64,000 nucleotides of DNA, taken from assembly GCA_003388505.1 (NCBI GenBank), contig QQVO01000015.1:186001-250000 (forward strand). The letters are read 5' to 3'. Positions 8,386 to 15,048 of this stretch are shown piece after piece (positions within the stretch are counted from its first letter, which is position 1; each line of letters opens with the position of its first letter). The notes beneath the pieces are model-generated. The model had not been told where the DNA came from and ran no database searches. It saw only the letters and a list, made by a program, of their open reading frames with translations. This DNA comes from Planctomycetota bacterium (GTDB lineage: Bacteria > Planctomycetota > Planctomycetia > Planctomycetales > Planctomycetaceae). The position numbers and the translations under genes are program-made.

Positions 8386-9201
8386 ATGGCCCCGGATGCC
8401 GACGCCCACCTGTTTCTCGCTCACGACATGACCGAACCAGCCCGGCTGTCGCTGGCGGGCGGGGCAGTGGCCGCCTTCACCCGCCGTTCGCCGGTCAAGG
8501 AGTCTCCCAACGAGGACAGTTCCGCCGTCATCTCGATCGCGCCGGACTCCGGCGTGCTCGTCGTCGCGGACGGCGTCGGCGGCGCCCGCGCCGGACAGCA
8601 GGCCTCGGCCATTGCCGTCGAGGCCATCTGCGACGCCGTCGCTGAGTCTCCGGAGGCCCGGCCCGACTCGCGGGGCGCGATTCTGGACGGCGTGGAGCGC
8701 GCCAACCGCTCGATCCTCGAACTCGGCATCGGCGCCGCCACGACGCTCGCCGTCGTCGAGATCAACGGAGACCAGATTCGGCCCTATCACGTCGGGGACT
8801 CGACGATCCTGCTCGTGGGACAGCGCGGAAAGGTCAAGCTGCAGACGATTCCGCACTCCCCGGTCGGTCACGCGCTGGAAGCCGGCGTGATCGACGAACA
8901 TGAAGCGCTCAACCACGAGGAGCGGCACGTCGTGTCGAACATCGTCGGGACGGAGGCGATGCGGATTGAAGTCGGACCGACCGTCACGATGGCTGCGCGA
9001 GACACTCTGCTGTTGGCCAGTGACGGCCTCGCCGACAACATGACCGAAGCCGAAATCGTCGAGATGATTCGTTGCGGCCGGCTCGCGAAGCGAGTCCAGC
9101 GGTTGGCGAGCGCTGTGGACGACCGCATGCGAAACCCGTCAGCCGACAGCCGTCCCTCGAAGCCGGATGATCTCACGATCCTGGCTTTCCGCCGGACCTG
9201 A
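8386..9201 (+). CDS. PP2C-family serine/threonine phosphatase
   Basis: 271 residues from the ATG at 8386, 4 bp after the kinase stop. It shows the PPM/PP2C signatures: NEDS near residue 43, VVADGVGG with the metal Asp, ATTLAVVEI, HVGDSTILLV, LLLASDGLADNM and the terminal PDDLTILAF with the last metal Asp. The enzyme needs Mn/Mg and dephosphorylates Ser/Thr; by context it should reverse the action of the upstream kinase. An alternative start at M15 (MTEPARLS) would remove a non-conserved leader. No membrane segment is present. Confidence 0.92.
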   Translation: MAPDADAHLFLAHDMTEPARLSLAGGAVAAFTRRSPVKESPNEDSSAVISIAPDSGVLVVADGVGGARAGQQASAIAVEAICDAVAESPEARPDSRGAILDGVERANRSILELGIGAATTLAVVEINGDQIRPYHVGDSTILLVGQRGKVKLQTIPHSPVGHALEAGVIDEHEALNHEERHVVSNIVGTEAMRIEVGPTVTMAARDTLLLASDGLADNMTEAEIVEMIRCGRLAKRVQRLASAVDDRMRNPSADSRPSKPDDLTILAFRRT

Positions 9202-9221
9202 GCACGCCGCGCAGCCGGACG

Positions 9222-10289
9222 TCACACCGCGCCGATCCGCCGTTCGACCCGCCGCTCCGCCCGCGAGGCTTCGTAGATCGTGTCGATCAATTCCAGCGTC
9301 GCCAGCACTGATTCAGGGGTGCTGCGGCAGTCCCGGCCTCCGGAGCGGGCGGCGTCGATCCAGTCGCGCACCAACGCCGCGCCTCGCGCTCCTCCGTAGC
9401 CGGGCGTGTCGTCCGGTTCGGTGGTCACGGTTTCCTCCATCGCGATCCACTGCGGCATCGGACCGTGAATTTCGAGGACGCCGGACGTTCCCCGCCCGCC
9501 CGGGTTCCAGTTCACCCAGCGTTGATGCCCCCGGGTCGCCCAGGTCGATTCGCCGGCCCAGCGGGGCAGCCAGTATCCGCCGACGAAGGTGACCAGGCTG
9601 CCGTCCTCCAGATCGAGAATCACCGCGCCGCCGTCCTCAACGTCGCATTCGACGGGACCGAACCGGCCCACCCGCGCCGTGACGCCGACCACCGGCCGGC
9701 CGAGGATGTAGAACACCAGATCGAGCTGATGACAGGCCAGCCAGTTGAAGAAACCGCCTTTGCTGACGTCGGCGTCGAACAGGTAGTGCTCCGGGTCGCG
9801 GCGTTTCACGTCGCTGGTGACGAAGTTGATCTCCGTGCTGATCAGCCGCCCGAAACGGCCGTCCGCGACCATTTCGCGAAGCCGCGTCGCGCACTCGTCG
9901 TAGCGCCACATGTAACCGGCCTGAAAGGCGACGCCCGCGTTGCGCAACGCCTTTGCGGCGGGCCGGAAGTCGTCCGCGGAGCCGGCCACCGGCTTTTCCG
10001 CCAGCACGTGCTTGCCGCCGGCTGCCAGCGCCGTGATCGCCTGCGGCCCGGCGTCGTTCGGGAGGCAGACGACCGCACCGTCGAAGTCGGCCCCCTGCAG
10101 AAGCGCTTCGACGCTATCGAATCGAGGCGACGACGCCAGCCGCTCCTCCAGGCTCGTGGCGCCGCCGCCGAAGCCCGGCATCAGCGCGACAATTTCGATC
10201 TCGCCGTCCAGATGCCGCAGCAACTCCCGCCATCCATGACCGTGCGGGTTGTCGACACCAAGAAACGCAACGCGGAAGGGATTCGGCAT
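9222..10289 (-). CDS. Gfo/Idh/MocA-family oxidoreductase
   Basis: 355 residues from the ATG at 10289 (MPNPFRVAFLGVDNPHGHGW). The longer frame upstream is basic and overlaps the divergent promoter region. The N-terminal Rossmann half has FLGVDNPHG, a departure from the usual GxGxxG, then VVCLPND and the EKP motif (HVLAEKPVAG) with the catalytic-region Lys. The C-terminal half carries KGGFFNWLACHQLDLVFYILG, the family's substrate and dimer sheet. Members oxidise sugars or inositols with NAD(P); the substrate here cannot be read. It is convergent with the PP2C gene and stands alone. Confidence 0.85.
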   Translation of the reverse strand: MPNPFRVAFLGVDNPHGHGWRELLRHLDGEIEIVALMPGFGGGATSLEERLASSPRFDSVEALLQGADFDGAVVCLPNDAGPQAITALAAGGKHVLAEKPVAGSADDFRPAAKALRNAGVAFQAGYMWRYDECATRLREMVADGRFGRLISTEINFVTSDVKRRDPEHYLFDADVSKGGFFNWLACHQLDLVFYILGRPVVGVTARVGRFGPVECDVEDGGAVILDLEDGSLVTFVGGYWLPRWAGESTWATRGHQRWVNWNPGGRGTSGVLEIHGPMPQWIAMEETVTTEPDDTPGYGGARGAALVRDWIDAARSGGRDCRSTPESVLATLELIDTIYEASRAERRVERRIGAV

Positions 10290-10499
10290 GGTCGACGACG
10301 TTCTCCGGGATTTTGCGTATTGATCGACCACCATGAACAATCGGCGGCGGAAATTCCACCGTCGGCCCGATGGACGAAACCGCTTGCCAATTGTCCTGAC
10401 ACGAGGTTTCGGTTTTCCTCGAGGGCGGTGGGTCGCGTAGACTGGAATCACAGTTCACACGACGGTCGCTGGTCGCGGCCGAAGGTCGAGGCCTACGGA

Positions 10500-11033
10500 A
10501 TGAGTGGATCGACTCTGAAACGCGTTGCAGGAGCGATTGCCTGGGGTGCGGCAATGCTGGGCGTGCTGCAGGTGCATTATGCACAGACCAGTTGGAGCCA
10601 TGTGGTTTGCGGTCCGTGGGGATGCGGGCCTCCCGCCGAAGCGCTTGCCGCGTGCCACGCCGCCTGGCTGCTGGTTTTGGCGCCAATCACCGGCCTGATG
10701 ATCGGATACCTGCCGTCCTCGAAGATACGCATCATCGCAGTGGCTGCTCTTGCGCTAGGTTTCGGCGGCGTGATCGGTGTCGGTGTCTGGCAGTATTTCG
10801 CCTGGTGGACTCCGGCCTCTGAGCGGGCGCGGGAATACGTCGTGCAGCGGTATTTCTTTTCGCTCGCTTGTCTGGTGGACTTTCCGGCGGTGCAATTGCT
10901 GATCTCGGGCGTGGTGCTGCGGATTGGTGCGATACTGAAATCACGCCGCGAACGGGCCGATGGCATCGACCATTCGTCGAACTCCTCACTCGCAGCGGAG
11001 GACGCTGTGAGCGTTGCTCGAACCGCAACTTGA
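10500..11033 (+). CDS. Hypothetical multi-pass membrane protein
   Basis: 177 residues, not recognised. The ATG at 10500 is preferred to a far longer open frame that is antisense to the dehydrogenase gene. Four hydrophobic helices are visible, at about 8-28, 52-72 (AWLLVLAPITGLMIGYLP), 77-99 and 121-144. A Cys/Gly/Pro loop (CGPWGCGPP) follows the first helix and a polar C-tail follows the last. A weak -10-like TAGACT lies about 60 bp upstream. It is unrelated to the next gene, which has its own promoter. Confidence 0.65.
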   Translation: MSGSTLKRVAGAIAWGAAMLGVLQVHYAQTSWSHVVCGPWGCGPPAEALAACHAAWLLVLAPITGLMIGYLPSSKIRIIAVAALALGFGGVIGVGVWQYFAWWTPASERAREYVVQRYFFSLACLVDFPAVQLLISGVVLRIGAILKSRRERADGIDHSSNSSLAAEDAVSVARTAT

Positions 11034-11057
11034 GAAAGGCATCGGCCGCCCTACAAT
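11030..11057 (+). promoter_or_regulatory. Putative promoter of the xdhC-like gene
   Basis: TTGAGA at 11030-11035, a 16-bp spacer, and TACAAT at 11052-11057, 33 bp before the ATG at 11090. It overlaps the stop of the upstream gene. Confidence 0.5.
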
Positions 11058-11089
11058 CGGGGGACTGCCTGAATCTGCACCGCTGACCG

Positions 11090-12235
11090 ATGTCCGGCCA
11101 ACATGAAATGCGAACATTGATCGAGAAACTGCTGAAAGCCCACCGCGAGGGCGGGCCGGTGGCCTATACGGCGCTGGTCGAAACCCGCGGCAGCACTCCG
11201 CAGAAAGCGGGGGCCGCGATGCTGGTGTTCCCCGACGGTTCGCAAGCGGGGACGCTCGGGGGCGGATGCGTGGAGGCCGAAGTGAAGCGACGGGCGCTGG
11301 AGTTGCTCGCCGACGGGCGGCCGCAGCTTCTCAGCTTTCAACTCGACCACGACTACGGTTGGGATGACGGCCTGATCTGCGGCGGACGCATGCTGATGCT
11401 GGTCGATCCGATCCGGCCCGGCGACGACGTCACGTACTACGAGGAACTTGATCGGCTGCTGCAGGGCGCGCGGGGCGCAACGCAGGCGGTTGTGATCGAT
11501 GCCGAGCGGGCCGGGCTGGCCGACGCCACATGCGTTCTGCTCGACGAGTCGGGCACGCCGCTGGCGGTGCGAGGCGACGGTGGCGGGCTGGATGCCGTTC
11601 TCAGCCATCTGCGGCCGCTGGTCGAACGCCCGCGTCCCTACGTCGATGCGGGCGTGTCGTACCTGCCTCATCTGCCGCGCTGCCGGCTGATCATCGTCGG
11701 CGGCGGACACGTCGGCGCAAGCGTGGCGGAACTGGCCCGTCAGGTGGACTTCGACGTCTGGATCGTCGACGACCGGGAGGAGTACTGTAACCCGGACCGT
11801 TTTCCGCAGGCGGAGAAGCTGATCTGCGGGAACATGGAGGATGTTCTCACCGAAATCGACGTCACTCCGGATACCTTCTGCATCATTGTCACGCGGGGGC
11901 ACAATCACGATGAGACCGCCCTGCTCCATCTGGCCGAACGGCCGGCACGGTACATCGGGATGATCGGCAGCAAGCGGAAGATCCGGCTCATCTTCGACGA
12001 CCTCCGCCGGAGCGGAATCAGCGACGAGGTGCTGGAGCGCGTCCACGCACCCATCGGCTTCGACATCGGGTCGCAGACGGTCCCGGAGATTGCGGTGAGC
12101 ATCGTTGCTGAGTTGATTTCTCACAGGAATCTGGGGGGCGCCGGGGAGACCGTGGTTGGTTGCGAGACGCGTTTTGCGGCGTCCGGTTCACAACGCAAAG
12201 GCGCGGAGAGGCAAAGGGCCGCGGAGAAGTCTTGA
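11090..12235 (+). CDS. XdhC/CoxI-family protein
   Basis: 381 residues. Residues 1-100 form the XdhC_CoxI domain (ALVETRGSTPQKAGAAMLV, GTLGGGCVEAEVKRRA). Residues ~195-345 form the Rossmann-type XdhC_C domain (CRLIIVGGGHVGASVAELA, VWIVDDREEYCNPDRFP, IIVTRGHNHDETALLHL, IGMIGSKRKI). The family helps insert or sulfurate molybdenum cofactor in xanthine dehydrogenase-type enzymes. No such hydroxylase is in the window, so it may serve an enzyme encoded elsewhere. The last ~20 codons are a read-through of a dispersed intergenic repeat (SGSQRKGAERQRAAEKS), so the ancestral stop was probably earlier. Confidence 0.88.
   Translation: MSGQHEMRTLIEKLLKAHREGGPVAYTALVETRGSTPQKAGAAMLVFPDGSQAGTLGGGCVEAEVKRRALELLADGRPQLLSFQLDHDYGWDDGLICGGRMLMLVDPIRPGDDVTYYEELDRLLQGARGATQAVVIDAERAGLADATCVLLDESGTPLAVRGDGGGLDAVLSHLRPLVERPRPYVDAGVSYLPHLPRCRLIIVGGGHVGASVAELARQVDFDVWIVDDREEYCNPDRFPQAEKLICGNMEDVLTEIDVTPDTFCIIVTRGHNHDETALLHLAERPARYIGMIGSKRKIRLIFDDLRRSGISDEVLERVHAPIGFDIGSQTVPEIAVSIVAELISHRNLGGAGETVVGCETRFAASGSQRKGAERQRAAEKS
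12185..12230 (+). repeat. Periodic 'cgcaaaggcgcggag' repeat inside the xdhC 3' end
   Basis: ggttcacaacgcaaaggcgc followed by ggagaggcaaag and cgcggag, in about 11-bp steps. It is the same family as at 24582-24617. Here it is translated as the C-terminal tail of the XdhC-like protein. Confidence 0.6.
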
Positions 12236-12277
12236 CGGAGTTGTTGCTTCAAGGGGCGAACGAACGTGACGGCCGAC

Positions 12278-13630
12278 TCACGTCGGCCGCTGGGCTGGGC
12301 GTACGATGTCGCCGCCGGCGAAGGGGGCTTCATTGCCGAGTTGGTCTTCCAGGCGGAGGAGTTGGTTGTACTTGGCGAGCCGTTCGCTGCGGGCGATTGA
12401 TCCGATCTTGATCTGGCCGGCGGCGGTGGCCACGGCGAGATCGGCAATTGTGGCGTCCTCGGTCTCGCCGCTACGGGCCGAGACGACGGGACGATAACCG
12501 GCCTGCCGGCTGAGGTAGATCGCCTGCAGCGTCTCCCAGAGCGAGCCGACCTGGTTCAGCTTGATCAGCACGCTGTTTGCGACGCCGCGGCGGATTCCCT
12601 CCTCGATGCGGGTGACGTTTGTGGTGAACAGGTCGTCGCCCAACAGTTGCAGCCGGTCGCCGAGCGCCTCGGTCAGCGTCTTCCACCCGTCCCAGTCGTC
12701 CTCCGCCAGTCCGTCCTCGATGCTGACGATTGGATATCTGTTCGCCCATTCGACGAACCGCTGTGTCAACTCGGCTGCGGAGAGGTTCGCGCCGGATTCT
12801 GATTTGAGGTAATAGGCACCGTCGCGGAAGAAGTGCGTCGAGGCGACGTCGAGACCGATGGCGATGTCGTCGCCGGCTTCCCGACCGGCGCATTCAATTG
12901 CCTGGACCACGAAGGAGAGGGCCGATTCGTTGTCGGGCAGTTTCGGGCCGTAACCTCCCTCGTCGCCGACGAGATAGCCCTCGTGACCGGCGTCTCGCAG
13001 CAGGCTTCCCAGTTTTCGGTAGACGTCGACGATCCACTCCAGGGCCTCGGAGTACGAAGCCGCGCCGACGGGAATGATCAAGTAGTCCTGAAAATCGAGT
13101 TGACCTCCTGCGTGCAGACCTCCGGAGATCATGTTGACCATCGGCAGCGGCATCGACATCTGACACATGTCGTCCGCCCCGGCTGCGCTTTCGCTGTCGA
13201 CCAATTGTCCCCAGAGGCGGTTCAGGTGTCTGACGAGCGGCATTCGTTGCGCAGCGGCGGCGGCGTGTGCGGCCGCCAGCGAGACACCGAGGATTGCGTT
13301 CGCGCCAAGCCGGGACTTATCGTCGGTGCCGTCGGTTTCGATCAGTCGCTGGTCGAGACTTCGCTGGTCGCGGGCATCGAGTCCGATGACGGCCGGCGCG
13401 AGAACGTTGTTGACGTTCGCCACGGCCTGGAGCACGCCCTGTCCGGCGTAGCGCTGATTGTCGCCGTCGCGTAATTCGCAGGCTTCAAACCGTCCCGTGC
13501 TGGCGCCGCTGGGCGCGATCGCGCGGCCGTGGGCCTCGCCGCAGGTTACTTCGACCTCCACAGTCGGTTTCCCGCGGCTGTCCAGCACCTGACGCGCCCG
13601 AACGGTTGTGATCCGTGTTTCGTCCTGCAT
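12278..13630 (-). CDS. Divergent enolase (phosphopyruvate hydratase) paralogue
   Basis: 450 residues, of enolase length and with most enolase signatures: ARQVLDSRGKPTVEVEV, PSGASTGRFEA, KSRLGANAILGVSLA, VGDEGGYGP, D in LDVAST, SIEDGLAED, GDDLFTTN, LIKLNQVG and QIKIGS. The three metal-binding acidic residues and the general-base Lys are kept. Two active-site positions differ. The usual LQEFM/IQEFM glutamate is Asp (QDYLI, D182), and the usual SHRSGE histidine is Ala (SARSGE, A385). Canonical enolases interconvert 2-phosphoglycerate and phosphoenolpyruvate. This one may be a slow enolase or may act on a related acid-sugar phosphate. It is convergent with the XdhC gene and 42 bp from it. Confidence 0.85.
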   Translation of the reverse strand: MQDETRITTVRARQVLDSRGKPTVEVEVTCGEAHGRAIAPSGASTGRFEACELRDGDNQRYAGQGVLQAVANVNNVLAPAVIGLDARDQRSLDQRLIETDGTDDKSRLGANAILGVSLAAAHAAAAAQRMPLVRHLNRLWGQLVDSESAAGADDMCQMSMPLPMVNMISGGLHAGGQLDFQDYLIIPVGAASYSEALEWIVDVYRKLGSLLRDAGHEGYLVGDEGGYGPKLPDNESALSFVVQAIECAGREAGDDIAIGLDVASTHFFRDGAYYLKSESGANLSAAELTQRFVEWANRYPIVSIEDGLAEDDWDGWKTLTEALGDRLQLLGDDLFTTNVTRIEEGIRRGVANSVLIKLNQVGSLWETLQAIYLSRQAGYRPVVSARSGETEDATIADLAVATAAGQIKIGSIARSERLAKYNQLLRLEDQLGNEAPFAGGDIVRPAQRPT

Positions 13631-13839
13631 GGCATTCTCCGAGCGCCTGATGCCCCCTGGAAGGACTACAGTAAAACGAAAGCCCGTTCAGCGATCCAGC
13701 GGACGGTGCTTGAAGCAGAGTCGCGGCGAGTCGGCCACTCCGAAAGGAACCATGTGACTTGGGGCCGGCGGCGCGAATGGCTAGCATGCGACGCTCGGGC
13801 TCAAACCGCTGCCGCTACAGACGCGCCAATCCTGCCTCG

Positions 13840-14784
13840 ATGCCATTGCTTACGGTCGAACATCTGCAGAAGTCGTACAACGGCACGCCGGCGGTCCATG
13901 ACGTGAGTTTCACTGTCGAGGGGGGCGAAGTCTTCGGTTTGCTGGGACCGAACGGAGCGGGCAAGTCGACGACGATGTCGATGATCGCCGGACTGCTGCA
14001 CCCTGACGGAGGCGAAATCCGGTTTGATGCAGCTGAGTCTGCCGAGCGAGGCGGCGATTCGCGGTATCTGCTGGGATTCGTTCCGCAGGACCTGGCCGTC
14101 TATCCCGACCTGACGGTGGCCGAGAATCTCAAGTTCTTCGGCTCGCTCTACCGGCTCTCAGGCGACGAGTTGCGAGGGCGGGTCGATGCGGCGCTGGACC
14201 GGGTCGGACTCACTGATCGCAGCGTCTCGCTCGCGCGGACGCTCTCGGGCGGGATGAAGCGGCGGCTGAATTTTGCGGCGGCGCTGCTGCATCACCCGAA
14301 GCTGCTGATTCTGGATGAACCGACGGTCGGCGTCGATCCGCAGTCCCGCGCTCATCTGATGGACTGTGTGCGAGACGTGGCGGCCGGTGGGATGTCGGTG
14401 ATTTACGCCAGCCACTACATGGAGGAGGTGGAGGCGATCTGCCACCGCGCGGCCATCCTGGACCACGGCCGCGTGCTGGCGTGCGATACGATCGAAGGAC
14501 TGCTCAATCGAGTGGAAAGCCGGATCGACGTCGTTCCGGCAGCGGCAATTGGGAAGGCAAAATCGCGCGTTGCGGAATACGGCCGATGCGTCGACGAGGG
14601 GGGCGAGGAGCGCATCCTGATTGAGACGGGGGGCGGAGAGAGTGAGCTCAATGTCGCCGAGCGGCTGACGCACGTGCTGCAGATTCTGGTGGAAGAGCAG
14701 ATCCCGGTCGCGTCGGTCGCGACCCGGTCGGCCAACCTGGAGCGGCTTTTTCTCGATCTCACCGGTCGCGGACTACGCGACTGA
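13840..14784 (+). CDS. ABC transporter ATP-binding protein
   Basis: 314 residues from the ATG at 13840 (MPLLTVEHLQKSYNG); the longer frame upstream is Arg-rich without homology. It has Walker A GPNGAGKST, Q-loop VPQDLAVYPDLTV, signature LSGGMKRRLNF, Walker B LLILDEPTVGVD and switch His in YASHYMEEVE. The ~95-residue C-terminal extension is typical of DrrA/CcmA-type export ATPases. It energises an ABC-2 exporter, but no permease gene follows: the next gene is on the other strand, 260 bp away. The membrane partner must be encoded elsewhere or lost. Confidence 0.92.
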   Translation: MPLLTVEHLQKSYNGTPAVHDVSFTVEGGEVFGLLGPNGAGKSTTMSMIAGLLHPDGGEIRFDAAESAERGGDSRYLLGFVPQDLAVYPDLTVAENLKFFGSLYRLSGDELRGRVDAALDRVGLTDRSVSLARTLSGGMKRRLNFAAALLHHPKLLILDEPTVGVDPQSRAHLMDCVRDVAAGGMSVIYASHYMEEVEAICHRAAILDHGRVLACDTIEGLLNRVESRIDVVPAAAIGKAKSRVAEYGRCVDEGGEERILIETGGGESELNVAERLTHVLQILVEEQIPVASVATRSANLERLFLDLTGRGLRD

Positions 14785-15010
14785 GGCGGTCCGCGGTTGG
14801 TCCAGCAGCAGGGTTCATCGGGGCGAAACGGCAAGCCGTGTGACGGCTGGGCCACCCGGGATCCTGAGATGGGGTGGGCTCTATCCCGGATTATTCATGA
14901 CGATGGTCCGGTTCAACATAATGGGTTGCGAACCATCAGGTTATCGAAGAGTTGCCCAGAGCGCCGCGCTTTTCGAACGGATTACACCCCGATGTCAGGA
15001 CAACGGTGAC

Positions 15011-15048
15011 GCACGCTGGCAGCGTGCGCTACGAATAATCCGGGCTAT
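15011..15048. repeat. Dispersed hairpin repeat 'gcacgc-tggca-gcgtgcgctacg'
   Basis: Inverted repeat GCACGC/GCGTGC followed by gctacgaataatccgggcta. Related copies lie at 29086-29110 (GCACGCTAGCAGCGTGCGCT) and near 29018-29040. An 'attatccgggcta' tail recurs at 24784-24796. It sits between the convergent ABC and cadherin-like genes. Confidence 0.6.

Noticed and set aside
9465-10499. Upstream extension of the frame at 10500-11033
   Set aside because: That stretch is antisense to the Gfo/Idh gene. The membrane protein itself starts naturally at 10500 with its first hydrophobic helix close behind.
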